In this document: piece by piece, positions 1 to 9,790 of the stretch
How the letters are laid out: the number at the start of each line of letters is the position of its first letter
How positions within the stretch are numbered: the stretch's first letter is position 1
Origin: Carex sylvatica
Lineage: Eukaryota; Streptophyta; Magnoliopsida; Poales; Cyperaceae
Assembly (NCBI GenBank): GCA_964058845.1
Contig: CAXKVR010000873.1
Location: forward strand, 1 to 19,012
Direction: 5' to 3'
Length of the DNA stretch: 19,012 nt
Notes under the pieces: generated by a model
The model's database searches: none
Told to the model about the DNA's origin: nothing
Seen by the model: the letters and a program-made list of their open reading frames with translations, nothing else
Made by a program: the position numbers and the translations under genes

Positions 1-193
1 ACAAAGCTCAAAGTAGTAAATGATTCGATCACGCAGGATCACTCTAGAAGTTGGTTGATTGATTGAATAAGCTTGAGATTGATTGTATATATTGAAGTTG
101 TAGTGCACAAGCAACAACGGCTTTCTCTAGATCTGTAAATACGAAATATTGAAGTTGGAGGTGGAGTGATACTCCAAACCTTAGTATAGCTTC

Positions 194-201
194 TATTTAT
201 A
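194..201 (-). promoter_or_regulatory. TATA box of the family Y LTR
   Basis: The - strand reads CTATAAATAG here, a near-perfect plant TATA box. A transcript start would be expected roughly 25-35 bases further along the - strand, around 160-170. It is the best promoter-like signal in the first kilobase and fixes the orientation of this LTR. Confidence 0.55.
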
Positions 202-435
202 GAGAACTGATAAAAAGAACATAAGTGGTGCTGACCATTGTAACGGTACAGGGGACCGTCACAACGATAAATCAATCGGAGTGGTTTGGAGTGTAATGGT
301 GGTTACTGTTGATCACGGTAGATGATCGTGACAACGGTTCCCACCACGGTAATCCTCTGGAAGGATAAGCGTTTAGTGACGCTTGATCCTATTTTATGCA
401 TCACAAAATTTGTACAGGATTTATTTATTCTGTTA

Positions 436-455
436 TCACGGTCACTGGACCGTGA
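436..455. repeat. Palindrome TCACGGTC-4-GACCGTGA
   Basis: Two 8-base arms match perfectly as inverted repeats around a 4-base loop (ACTG). Degenerate relatives of the same box occur nearby (about 255-270 and 315-350). The boxes lie in the presumed U3 of the - strand LTR, upstream of its TATA box. That would suit binding sites for a dimeric factor, but this role is only inferred. Confidence 0.6.
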
Positions 456-741
456 CAACGGTAGGCCTCACTTAGGTCAATCTCAAGCTTATTTTACTAA
501 TCTTACATATATGTTATCCTTAATCTTGAGTTAATACTTTTGCTATCCAGTGTCTTGTGTCTTCATTATCACATCCATGATGTTATATTGCAGTGTATCA
601 ATCAATCCTTGATGTGTAATTATTATTCCTTCACTTGTCATGAACCTACACATATACTCAAGAGGAAAACTGTAAAATACAATTATGTATGTTTTGCAAA
701 TCTAGTCAAACAGATAAGTCGAGGGTTCCCAAAAGCAAACA

Positions 742-1593
742 CTTATAGTTTATGGTAATATAATGATTTATACCATTACCAATTTAACATAGATCCTCAA
801 TAAAGGTCACACCAACTGAACAATAAACAAGAAAGTTACTTTATATTTATATGGTGTTGTGATATTTCATATGATAAAATAAAATACATGTGATAAAATA
901 TTAAAATAAAATATTACATGCCGTAACAGCTTAGTGTAAATTAAATTAGATATGTGAAGAATATTATTTGGTAAAATATAATATATATTACATATCATAA
1001 TATTGTGTCACATAAATATAATATTGTACATTACATTATTATTGTAACCCAAACATTAATTAATTTAGAAATAAATATGCAATTGAGAGGCACACCATGA
1101 GGCATGATTGGCCACACAAAGATAACATATGATTGCACGTGATAAAATGAGGGTAATTTGGTCTTATTCACTCCAAAGTTGCCCTAGCTTTTCTCTATAC
1201 GAAGAGCACTCCACATGTGACTCTCATCCAATTTTTTCTCTCCTCACTTTGTGGTGGCTACACACAAAGGAGCAAAAGTGCTCTCCCTTCTCTCTTGCAT
1301 TAATTCTATATTTATTAATTAGGTTAGTCATTTAATTAAGAAATTAATTTTAGAGATTATCAAGGGGTTACTAACTTTATTCTAAGCATAGATTAGTGGT
1401 TCTCTAGCAAGATCTAGAACTAATTCTTGTTTAGTTCAAGGTGAACACTTAGAGGCGAAGGTGTGAAGGTTTCCAAGAGACTTAGAGAAAACTCAATTTT
1501 CTTTAACCATCAAATTGACATTTGACAAAAGGTATGAGATCTAAATATTGATCTTGAGTTAGATGTATTTACATAAATGTAGATTAATGTAGT
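742..1593 (+). mobile_element. Fragment of the 5' LTR of the window-spanning Ty1/copia element
   Basis: This stretch aligns along its length, with many indels, to the reverse complement of about 2990-3810, part of a second LTR of the same family. Shared landmarks include a GGTCACACCAACTGAA block at 806-821, a pyrimidine-rich TCTCT region at 1190-1260, a TTCAAGGTGAAC block near 1435-1446 and AGGTATGA near 1531. It is read as the + oriented 5' LTR because the end of a same-family LTR followed by a copia primer-binding site appears at 4616-4711 on the same strand. The LTR start is missing, cut off by the insertion ending at 741. The right end breaks into a B-type LTR near 1593. No coding sequence is seen. 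Confidence 0.6.
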
Positions 1594-2873
1594 TCGTATC
1601 AGGTTACACGGGTCGTGTACTGTCATCAACGGGTCGTGCGGGCTTCGAGTTAATGCACCAGTTACTGTTTCTTTACGTGGCTCCTTTGTGCAGGGTTCAA
1701 CTGACCAGACCTAATGTTTCTAAACCTCAACTGTTGTATGTTGGTTCATTAACTTAGTATGAAATTGCAATATCTACCCTCTTGGGGCTCTAAACCTCAA
1801 CTATCGTATATTGGTCCGAGTTACCTAGTTACTTGTTTGGAATACTAAAGGTAATCTCTTATCCGTCGATAAGAGAAAATGTTCACCTTCCGGCTACTAG
1901 TTGGTTTCACCTGTCGAATCACTAATCCTACTTTATGTACTTAGTCTGGTTGAAAGATCAAATTGGACACATTACCTTATAGATGAGGCCTCATATAGTG
2001 GTCAAACCAAATAATAATCAAACAATTCAAACTAAGCAATTAAAATCAATCACAATCAATCAAACACAAATTTCAACATAAAAATCCAATAACTAGATGC
2101 AAAACAAAACATTCGATTACATCTTAATCCTAGAAACAAATAAAACTACTCAAACATAGTACTAAAACAAATAACAAAGATAAATGAATAAGAATTCATT
2201 CTAAAACCCGAAGTACAATGAACATCCACAACAAAACTCGCGTCTTTTGCTTCTCAACTTCGTCTCCAAGCAATAGATGTCAATCCAAAACCCTAGAAAT
2301 GCTTCTCTGCTCCAGAATTCCCTCCCTGGTGTAAGAAATCCTGTTTATATGGTCTCTGGCCAACTTTTCTTTCTTCAGACTTCTTTCCAAAATTCCAGAT
2401 TTCTTGCCATATTTTGTCTGACACGACCTGTATCAGAATTGACACAGACCGTACAGAATTTCTAGAAATGCCTCTTTTCCTCAGATTGTAAATCTTCTCG
2501 CAAGCTTTCCAAAAAGTGGTCATACACTCAAAATGGAGCTACGAGTCAAAATCTATGACTGTTTTAAGTTAGGATGCTGAAATTTCAGCATTGTTCTGGT
2601 TAACCTTCCTTCAATTGGTCTTGTTTTCAATTTCTGGACCTGTTTCCAAATTTGTCTGATATGACCCGTATAAAATCCTATACGGGGTCGTGTAAATACT
2701 TCTCAAATTCTAGATTCTCCTCGATTTCATCTCATTCCTGCAAAATAAAAACAAACTTGCAGCAGTACTACATTCTATAAATATTTCAATGAAATACGAC
2801 TGATTAAATGATTCTAAACACAGGTTTTGATACAAAATATAGGTCGAAAAGTAGATACATTTGCGAGATATCA
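1594..2873 (-). mobile_element. Truncated B-type (Ty3/gypsy-like) LTR, copy A
   Basis: The sequence from the TCGTAT at 1594 matches the B-type LTR at 8746-9279 and 11186-11742 closely, through to the shared terminus GCGAGATATCA at 2873. About the first 360 bases (on the + strand) of the LTR are missing, so copy A is truncated at its left junction. It is longer than copy B in the U3 part: 2340-2620 contains a segment absent from B. On the - strand, ATATAAAC at 2343-2350 is a candidate TATA box. It lies between two copia-family LTR pieces. The target duplication cannot be checked because one end is lost. No coding sequence is present. Confidence 0.7.
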
Positions 2874-2875
2874 TA

Positions 2876-4615
2876 TGTCAAGAGGATAAAAATAAAAAAA
2901 ATTTAACTCAATACACAACGCGTCTCATTTGTATGACAATTGCAAGTAATATTACGTTAAATAAATTCTTCTAGCATCTCATGTGTTTCAAATAAAATTA
3001 AATAAATTTATTTCTCACATAATATGAGATAAGAATTCATACCTAAAGAGATTGTTAAATCTCTTGATAGAGGAAAGTTAATTTTCCTTCTAGATCTTTG
3101 AACCGCCGTTCTCCTGGAAGCACCTCTTGGTTCACCTTGAACCTAAACAACGAACTATCACACCTCTTAAATAGATGGGTGTAGAGTTCAAAGCTTAGAT
3201 ACAACCAACTCTTGATCTTCAAATCAACAAACTATTTGATTTCTTGGTGGCTAAACCTAACAAGAGAAGATGAGATAGAAAGCTTCTCAACTTTTGGCCA
3301 AAGAGAAGAAGAAAAATTGCTACTGAAAATTGGTCAATTTTAGCTACATTTTTGGCAGAAAAATTAGCTCCATTTTCCTTAATTACACCTCATTTAATAG
3401 GCAAGGGCTAGAGCATCCATTTGTGTAATATTTAAATTAATTACACACATGCCACTAGCCTTATTTTGCCATTTTATGTTCTCTTTAATCTCATCTTGTG
3501 ATTGGTTTAATAAATTAATTTATGAACAAATAATATTATTCATATCATTCTATTATATAATATTTATATTATTCTTATAATGCATTCAAACATTATACTA
3601 AATAATATTTGCATAACTTCATAAATTTATTTATGGTCTAAGCATGTCATATTATGACATTTTATTTTAGCATTTTATCTCATGTATTTTATCTTATACA
3701 CCAGTATGAAATGTAAAATATTTGTTGTTTCTCTTCAGTTGGTGTGACCGTATAGAGGATCTATGTCATCTTGGCAATAATATAAAACTTTATATTATTA
3801 ACTATAAGAGGTTCTATCATTACATTATAGTTATCCAAATGACATAGTAATTATTTACTCAATTCACTAATTCGTGTCTATCCTTGTCACATGATATTAT
3901 GAATAATATGAAAAATATGATCGTATCATTTTTGCATTATATTCATTTTCTTGGTCTCTCAAGTGAATTATATTTATAACTACATCAGTTATATTGCATG
4001 CGATATAATTCCACTTTACCAAGGGGCCCAGTAATATCATAACTCAAATTGAGGGACAATGATAATATTAACATATAGATTTCTCTCGCACAAGTTGTAC
4101 ACAATGAATTACTATTTTATTCCTATCACAAGATAGTATTTAAATAGCAATCACATTATATACTTCTCATGTGAAAAACCTACACATCTCATATCTAAGA
4201 TGCTAAAGACTCAATGGAAATATTAATGACACAAAACACAATCCATATAATGTTCCATTCATTTATGTCATGTTCAATATATAAAATACACATTTTATAT
4301 ATTCATGTCATTAAATGATAAATCCTTATCAATATTTATAGAACTACAATGTACTTTTAATCAACATGACAATATTCATCGGTAATTAATGTTCCTCCTT
4401 AATTACCACGATTGTGAACTTATTTAGTGATTAAATATTTCTCATCTTCGGAGTTCTATGATTCAAGACCAATAACATCTTTTTTAATACTTCTAAAGAT
4501 ATAACATATAAATCTCAAGGAACAAGAATAAATAATAATAATATTCAAAATCATGAACAATATATAAATCATTACAAAAATGATAATTTTCAAAACGCAT
4601 ATCTTTCAGTTAGCA
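2876..4615 (-). mobile_element. Inverted LTR of the copia family (about 1.74 kb)
   Basis: On the - strand this begins TGCTAACT at 4615 and ends in CTTGACA at 2876, giving TG...CA termini. Its first 135 bases or so resemble the start of the copia 3' LTR at 17182-17317, including a shared TTGTTCCTTGA block and a final TTGGTCTT. Its later part matches the fragment at 742-1593 in inverted orientation. It therefore belongs to the same LTR family as the host copia but points the other way, and no internal region is attached. A TATTAAAT at 3393-3400 (- strand) is a possible TATA box. I find no clean 5-bp duplication. It may be a solo LTR that was later disturbed, or part of an inverted rearrangement. 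The boundary at 4615 is uncertain by about 25 bases. Confidence 0.6.
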
Positions 4616-4698
4616 TAAAAGAGACGATATATTTTAGACGATTAAAAGGGATACAAAATTTTTATTTTCACCCCTTTAAGCATCATGAAATCCCTACA
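4616..4698 (+). mobile_element. 3' terminal piece (U5 end) of the copia 5' LTR
   Basis: The sequence resembles the end of the inverted copy at 2876-2960 read on the - strand: both carry a CATA..GAGACG block and then a T-rich stretch with TTATTTT. It ends CCCTACA one base before a Met-tRNA primer-binding site, exactly where a copia 5' LTR should end. Its separation from 742-1593 by 3 kb of other LTRs is explained by insertion or rearrangement. The left boundary is approximate. Confidence 0.6.
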
Positions 4699-4699
4699 G

Positions 4700-4711
4700 T
4701 GGTATCAGAGC
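4700..4711 (+). promoter_or_regulatory. Copia primer-binding site (initiator-Met tRNA)
   Basis: TGGTATCAGAGC is the standard plant Ty1/copia primer-binding site, complementary to the 3' end of initiator methionine tRNA, where minus-strand DNA synthesis begins. It lies one base after the CCCTACA LTR terminus and is followed by TTTGGTC. It fixes the 5' LTR end and the + orientation of the host element. Confidence 0.9.
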
Positions 4712-5495
4712 TTTGGTCTCTCTATTATGCTAATTTGAACTATTTTGATTATGTGATTTGATGTATAAGTGCTTAGTTAATCTATCTTGTGACATGTGGT
4801 TCAATATTGCGTGCTTGGAGACCCTTTTTGATTTTAAAATTGCTATGGAATTTTAGATGAGTTATTTTTGTACTTTATAAAATTATACCATCAATTTATT
4901 ATGTATATATGGCTAAAAAAATTATAGATCTGATTTTTACGCATATCTATAATGTTGTAGATAAATAACAAAATCGGGACGTTTCTAAAATTCTAGTGAG
5001 CAGTCCCAGTTTTTGACCAGATTAAAAGTTCGATTTAGAGAAAAAGGCTTCATGGATTTTTGTGTTATTTATAAAAAATTAAAGGTATAAAAGTATAGTT
5101 TCAAGAGAACATAAGTTCTCTATAAAAAAATATCACATATTTGTACGATTTTAATGATTAATGGATAGAGGTCAGAATAGCGTGAAACTATTCAAAAATG
5201 TACAAACCATTTTGTTTGAAGTTAATTTTTGTAAATCTACTTCACTAAATCATTTATATCATATAAAAAATAATAGCAAATTAAAATTTTAATATTTTGG
5301 GTAGTTAAGATTTTAATTAGTTTAAATGACCGATTCAGGAGGCGTTAGTCTATTAATAATTTCTAAAGATTTTATATGACTTTTAAATGTTTAAAATAAT
5401 TCATATAAATTTTAGAAACTATTTAGTTCTATGTCTAGAATTATTATCATATCATTTAAGTGATAAATTATTTTCTATTGGATTGACTAAACAAG
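4712..5495 (+). mobile_element. Copia untranslated leader, first part
   Basis: This AT-rich non-coding stretch follows the primer-binding site. It stops at the GCATG target duplication, where the gypsy-type element was inserted. Stops are frequent in all frames and no protein similarity is recognisable. Together with 11748-12901 it makes a leader of about 1.9 kb before gag once the insertion is removed. Confidence 0.6.
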
Positions 5496-5500
5496 GCATG
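5496..5500. repeat. Target-site duplication GCATG, left copy
   Basis: GCATG immediately precedes the TG terminus at 5501 and recurs at 11743-11747 immediately after the CA terminus at 11742. Five-bp duplications are typical of LTR retrotransposon integration. Confidence 0.85.
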
Positions 5501-5730
5501 TGTTCACACAAAAGTGTATGCACAAAGTTTTAGTACAACAATCTATACGTTTTAACCTTTTTTACACTTTCGACTCAGACTGCAAGTGTACAATTGTAAT
5601 CGCGTAGTATTATCAAGTATCGATCCACAGGGACGGTTGAAACATAACTGGACTTTACTTAGATTACATAAACTCTAGAAGTTATGCAAAAAGTGGTTTT
5701 GGGTGACTCATCTGCAACTCTGTCTCTCAG

Positions 5731-5770
5731 CTGACACGACCCGTGTAGTTTCTTACACGGTCTGTGTCAG
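5731..5770. repeat. Imperfect palindrome in LTR C
   Basis: Arms at 5731-5747 and 5754-5770 pair with about 14 of 17 matches around a 6-base loop (GTTTCT). Homologous hairpins with the same loop region occur in copies B (from 8715) and D (from about 17648). By the TATA position it lies in the transcribed part of the LTR. Confidence 0.6.
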
Positions 5771-6455
5771 CCTCGGGTAAATACAGCTGTTATCTAATTT
5801 CTGCACCGATTGACTTGTGTAGGGTAAACTGACCGTACCTGATGTTTCTAAATCTCAACTCTCGTTTGTTGACTTAATAAACTCGATAACATAATTGCAA
5901 TTTAGTCCTCTCGGGGTTCTAACCTCAACTCTCGTTTATTGGTTTGAATTATCTAAGTCACTTGTTTGGTTTACTAAAGGTATCCACCATCTCTCGATGT
6001 ATGGAAAGTTCACCTCTCGGCTACTATTGGTTCTACCTCTCGGTTTGTGAACCTACCTCAAATACTAGTCTAGTTGAAAGATCAAATTGGACACAGTACC
6101 TTATAGATGAAGCCTTATCTAGTGGTCAAACCAAATAATAATCAATCAATTTCAGAAAAGCAATTAAAATAATACTCAAGCAAGCAAACACAAGAATCAA
6201 CACAATCAAATAACTAGCAAGTAAACAAAGTATTCGACTACATCATAATCCTAGAAACTAAAAGATCTAAACTAACATAGTTAAAGAGAAAACAAAACAA
6301 ATAGAAAGAAGAAAGAAATGATAAAACTCCAAGAAAACAAGTTTTCAGTCGAGCCTCCTCTTTCCAAGCCCTTGAAAGAAAGTGGAGAAGAATGGTGGTA
6401 TCTTAGAGATGGCCTCCCCAAAGGGGAGATACCCTTTCTCCTGCTGTCTTTCTCT

Positions 6456-6463
6456 TATTTATA
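6456..6463 (-). promoter_or_regulatory. TATA box of LTR C
   Basis: The - strand reads TATAAATA in the context GCTATAAATAAGAG. It lies about 560 bases into the LTR from its - strand start, a normal U3 length, and agrees with the orientation given by the primer-binding site and purine tract. Confidence 0.5.
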
Positions 6464-6616
6464 GCTATTTTCTGACTTGGGGAGCAAGCAACCAAGGATA
6501 GAAGGTGAACCAATCAAGATCTCACAAGATATGGCAATAAATTTCAGCTGATGCCTTACTAAAAAGGTTCCTGCAACTTGCACATTATAAATTCTGATTT
6601 ATAACCTTCCTAAATT

Positions 6617-6890
6617 TGTAGATCTCATTGTCCTCTTTCCAGCAAGTTTTTATTTGCCTAAAATGGAGTTTGTATGACCAAGATATGGCCAAAATATGAA
6701 AATATATCGAAAGCCGAAATTTTCATATTCGCTCTGTCGATTTTCTGTACAGTCCGTGTGGAGTCTGCATGGTCCGTGTACTGCCTCTGCTGTGAACCAG
6801 ACTTCAAATAGGCATAACTAATTATCCGTAACTCCATTTTCAGTGTTCTACCACTTTTTGAAAAGCTTGCGAGAAGATCTATAATTTACT
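6617..6890. repeat. Inverted duplication of a U3 box inside LTR C
   Basis: A block containing TAACTCCATTTT and AAGCTTGCGAGAAGATCTA reads on the + strand at about 6826-6892. A more diverged copy reads on the - strand at about 6617-6690 (TTGTAGATCTC, CTTTCCAGCAAG, AAATGGAG on the +). The - strand form matches the same box in copy A at 2486-2550. LTR C thus appears to hold two opposed copies of a box present once in relatives. Confidence 0.45.
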
Positions 6891-7022
6891 CCATTTCCTG
6901 AAATTTAAATAGACTTGGAAAGTAACTTGATTCTTGGTATAATTCTAAACTAAATGCATGGAAATTGGTCAAGTTATAGATATAAAATCCTAGGCAAAAG
7001 TATACATAATTTATGCTCATCA

Positions 7023-7035
7023 AATTCTCCCAAGC
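7023..7035 (-). promoter_or_regulatory. Polypurine tract next to the 3' LTR of the gypsy-like element
   Basis: The - strand reads GCTTGGGAGAATT directly before the LTR terminus TGATGAGC, the expected position of the plus-strand primer. Just upstream on that strand is TTGCTTGAGGGCAAGCAAGG, a short palindromic motif similar to signatures near the 3' end of plant Tat/Athila-type elements. The tract is short and not perfectly purine. Confidence 0.55.
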
Positions 7036-7427
7036 TTAAACCTTGCTTGCCCTCAAGCAAAATCCAAATCTAAACATCGGGCCAATATCTAAACTTATCA
7101 AAGTTCCATTTAAATTCCTAATTGTAAAAAACTCACATGATCTTGCTATTATTAAAAACCTCGAGAACCCCTTTGGATAACAATTTGGACTTTCCTTGAT
7201 CAATTATAATTCACCCCACAATTCGATCAATCAAATTTTATATTCAAAGATGCCTTAATATTTGCAAAAAATAATCATTTGAACTTATCAATATTTCATT
7301 CTTCTACCAAAATTATGCCCTCATTTTGTGGTGATTTTTCTTTTTCGTCCCCTAAGCTTGAAACAAGTTTAGGTTAGAAAGTTGCAGACTTCATGTGTTG
7401 ATACATGCAAATATTTTTGAAACTTTT

Positions 7428-7515
7428 CGAGCTCAAAGGCATCCCTTATGATTGTGCCAGTACTCATTTTTTCTTTGGGAGACGAGCTCAAAGGCATTCC
7501 TGGCCAGTACTCTTA
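7428..7515. repeat. Local direct duplication, 55-bp offset
   Basis: CGAGCTCAAAGGCAT at 7428-7442 recurs at 7483-7497, and a GCCAGTACTC follows each copy (near 7456 and 7503). Spacing within the copies differs, so it is an old, imperfect tandem duplication in non-coding sequence. Confidence 0.6.
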
Positions 7516-8107
7516 TTTTCTTCATCTTTTCTTTTATTCATTTGCATATATCATGAATACACACATCCAAGGTATTCTTTCATACCAATGGATATCCCAA
7601 TCTTTCTATTATTTAAAATCTCCAATTTCCTATTTTAAAAGACACAATTTTGTTTCAAAATACTTTTTTTGATAAAATTCAATTTTTTATTTTTTCAAAG
7701 TCTCAAAACATCTCATCCTATGTAATTTTCAGATTAAACATGGGGTTATTTCTAATTTTTCAAAGTCATCCAAATCACAACCAAAAATTTTCAAACAAGT
7801 CCTTAATCTTAGCAATCACACAAATTTATCACCTAAAAATGTAAATACAAATTCTAAAAATAAACATGAGTTATACTTTATGCATTTTCAGACAATAAAG
7901 TACAATTATGCAAGACTCTATTTTTTATAACCTCGTAAAACATCTTGACAAATTTGCAATCCCAAACAATTAAGTTCAAAATCACAAATTATATTCAAGG
8001 TCAAGTAAAAATCAAGGTTATAAATCCTAAAAAGTTTGAAAAACATACGAAAAAAATAAAATAAAATAAACATGACCTAAATGCATATACAATTTTCTTC
8101 TATTTCA

Positions 8108-8150
8108 CCCCCCCCCCCAAACTTGAATGAAGCATTGTCCTCAATGCTTA
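8108..8150 (-). promoter_or_regulatory. Second PPT-like signature with an 11-base G run
   Basis: On the - strand, ATTGAGGACAATGCTTCATT precedes AAGTTTGGGGG, extended to an 11-G run (C run 8108-8118 on +). This pairing recalls the conserved stretch near the 3' end of plant Athila/Tat-type elements. It lies only 230 bases from the primer-binding site, the wrong end for a working tract, so it is probably a deletion relic or a joint between two elements. Confidence 0.5.
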
Positions 8151-8360
8151 AATTCACACAAGAAAAAAGTAAATAAAAGAAAACATGGAAACTTACAAGA
8201 CATGAAGCGAGGGGTGAGGCGGGGGATGATTGGCGAGGGCAATTGCCTCCTTTCGCCAATGTGTTTCTGTGAAAATTAGAAAAAGAATAAGAAAAAGTAA
8301 GATACAGATTAAAATCTAGAATTTAAATAAAGTAAGCAAAATCCATAAAAAATTTATGCC

Positions 8361-8379
8361 ATCTCCGGCAACGGTGCCA
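8361..8379 (-). promoter_or_regulatory. Primer-binding site for tRNA-Asp
   Basis: The - strand reads TGGCACCGTTGCCGGAGAT. Compared with the complement of the 3' end of plant tRNA-Asp it differs at two positions by my reading. It lies six bases after the LTR B terminus on the - strand. tRNA-Asp priming is typical of Athila-like and some related gypsy elements, and this site orients the element. Confidence 0.8.
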
Positions 8380-8385
8380 AAAACT

Positions 8386-9279
8386 TGCTCACACAAAAGC
8401 GTATGGTACTAAGTTTCAGTACAGCAAGCTGTACTTTTTAACCTTTAATACACTTTCAGTTCAGACTGCAAGTGCACAGTCCTATCGAGTAGTATATTGC
8501 CGGGTATCGATCACAGGGACAGTTCAAATCTAAACTGGACTCTACTTAAATCAGTTAAAGACTAGAAGTGAGAAAAGGTTGGTTTTTGGTATTTAAGTTC
8601 CTAATCAGTTCAATGACAGTAATTAAATGAAATGAGGTAAATAAACTTGGTTTAAATCAATAATAAAAGGTGTTTCCATGGTTTCAGACTTATCTCAGTT
8701 CTGCATCTCAGTCTCTGACACAGACCGTGTAGTTTCCTACACGGGTCGTATTAGGTTACATGGATCGTGTACTGTCATACACGGGTCATGTGAACTTTGA
8801 GTTAATGCACCAATTACTGTTTCTTTACGTGGTTCCTTTGTGTAGGGTTCAACTGACCAGACCTAATATTTCTAAACCTCAACTGTCGTATGTTGGTTCA
8901 TTAACTTGGTATGGAATTGCAATATCTACCCTCTTTGGGCTCTAAACCTCAACTGTCGTATATTGGTCCGAGTTACCTACTTATTTGGAATAGATAACCT
9001 CTTATCCGTCGATACGAGAAAATGTTCACCTTTCGAATCACTAATCCTACCTCATGTACTTAGTTTGGTTAAGAGATAGTAATGGACACAGTACCTTTTA
9101 GATGTGATCATGCATCTAGTGGTAAAACCAATAAAAATCAAACAATTCAAACTAAGCAATTAAAATCAATCACAATCAAGTAAACACAAATTTCAACGTA
9201 AAAATCCAATAACTAGATGGAAAACAAAACATTCGATGACATCTTAATCCTAGAAACAAATAAAACTACTCAAACATAG
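8386..9279 (-). mobile_element. 5' LTR (B-type) of the gypsy-like element, outer part to the nested insertion
   Basis: It begins TGCTCACACAAAAGCG on the + strand beside the primer-binding site. It runs to the CATAG duplication at 9275-9279, where the solo LTR is inserted. It closely matches copies A and D, including the palindrome from 8715 (CAGACCGTGTA, loop, TACACGGGTCG). The LTR resumes at 11186. Short open frames in it are not genes. Confidence 0.8.
9275..9279. repeat. Target-site duplication CATAG of the solo LTR, left copy
   Basis: CATAG here matches 11181-11185 after the CA terminus. The empty site in copy A (2155-2159) has CATAG once. Confidence 0.85.
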
Positions 9280-9455
9280 TAATAAGCATAAATTATATAC
9301 ATATTCGATCTAGTTTTCATCATAAAATAATGGCAAATATCTTGTATTTTGAATATAGAGTGAATATAATACATCTAGAATCAAGTTACTGCATTTGTTT
9401 GATTTTAATTTGCACGAAATGAAGAAAAATGAAGAAAAAATGAAGAAAAATGTCC

Positions 9456-9790
9456 AGTGCGGACGCACGGATTACGATATGGCCGTAATGAGTACTTAGA
9501 TGGATTTTTGGATGCGCACCAATTTTAAAAAGGTATAATAAGCTATTCATCAAAATCCGTGCGGATGCACGGATATCGATGCAGCCGTACTCTGGTCGAA
9601 CAGAAAAAATCCGAGCCCAGTGCGGACGCACTGTAGCAGAAGCCAAAAATATAGTATGAACTTAAAACGGCCACAACTTTTGACTCGTAACTCCGTTTTG
9701 GGCATATGACTACTTTTCGAAAAGCCAACGAGAAGATCTACATCCTGAGAATATAAAAAAGAAAACTTAGAGTAAGTGTGGACGCAGTGG
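9456..9790. repeat. Four palindromic GTGCGGACGCAC-type boxes in U3 of the solo LTR
   Basis: AGTGCGGACGCACGG at 9456-9470, CGTGCGGATGCACGG at 9558-9572, AGTGCGGACGCACTG at 9619-9633 and AGTGTGGACGCAGTGG at 9775-9790. The core GTGCGGACGCAC is close to self-complementary. All four are in the 500 bases upstream of the TATA box, so a regulatory role is plausible but inferred. Confidence 0.65.

Larger units (their letters stand above)
1..741 (-). mobile_element. Partial LTR of an unassigned retrotransposon (family Y), inserted in the copia 5' LTR
   Basis: Read on the - strand, this stretch starts with TGTTTGC at 741, just where similarity to the copia-family LTR (742 onward) begins. It contains a clear TATA box about 540 bases into the LTR, followed by a pyrimidine-rich leader, which is the layout of a U3-R-U5 LTR. 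Upstream of the TATA box are palindromic boxes built from CACGGTC/GACCGTG. The other end lies beyond the window, so neither a CA terminus nor the second target duplication can be seen. The expected duplication is the flanking CTTAT at 742-746. No coding region is visible. The LTR reading is inferred from layout and context. Assignment to copia or gypsy is not possible here. Confidence 0.5.
5501..7022 (-). mobile_element. 3' LTR (C-type) of the gypsy-like element
   Basis: It starts TGTTCACACAAAAG on the + strand, clearly related to the B-type ends at 8386 and 17318. It ends ATGCTCATCA at 7022, which resembles the terminus of the solo LTR at 9280 (read on its own strand) rather than B. A TATA box lies at 6456-6463 (- strand). 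Conserved blocks at 5560-6160 (CTGCAAGTG, TCGATCCACAGGGA, CCTCAACTCTCG) align with B and A, while U3 (6465-7022) is largely different. A purine tract abuts it at 7023, as expected for a 3' LTR. Length is about 1.52 kb. No coding region. Confidence 0.75.
7036..8360 (-). mobile_element. Non-coding internal region of the gypsy-like element
   Basis: About 1.3 kb between purine tract and primer-binding site, AT-rich, with no recognisable gag, protease, reverse transcriptase or integrase in any frame. Open frames here are short and low-complexity. A second PPT-like signature sits at about 8108-8150, and a local direct duplication at 7428-7515. The element must rely on proteins made elsewhere. Confidence 0.6.

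Noticed and set aside
322..758. Short + strand open frames in the first 800 bases
   Set aside because: The region reads better as an LTR on the - strand with a TATA box, and the frames show no motif.
742..4615. Foldback transposon or large MITE suggested by the inverted repeat
   Set aside because: The arms match LTRs of the resident copia family, and no terminal duplication frames the whole structure.
7405..7844. Overlapping open frames rich in Phe, Ser and Ile
   Set aside because: They come from T-rich low-complexity sequence in the internal region of a non-autonomous element and show no conserved domain.
8108..8118. Run of 11 C as a possible sequencing artefact
   Set aside because: A G-rich tract after AAGTTT is expected for this element type. 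Its exact length may still be uncertain.
8361..8379. Similarity to the 3' end of a tRNA-Asp gene
   Set aside because: Only the last 18-19 bases match and they abut an LTR terminus, so this is a primer-binding site and not a tRNA gene.
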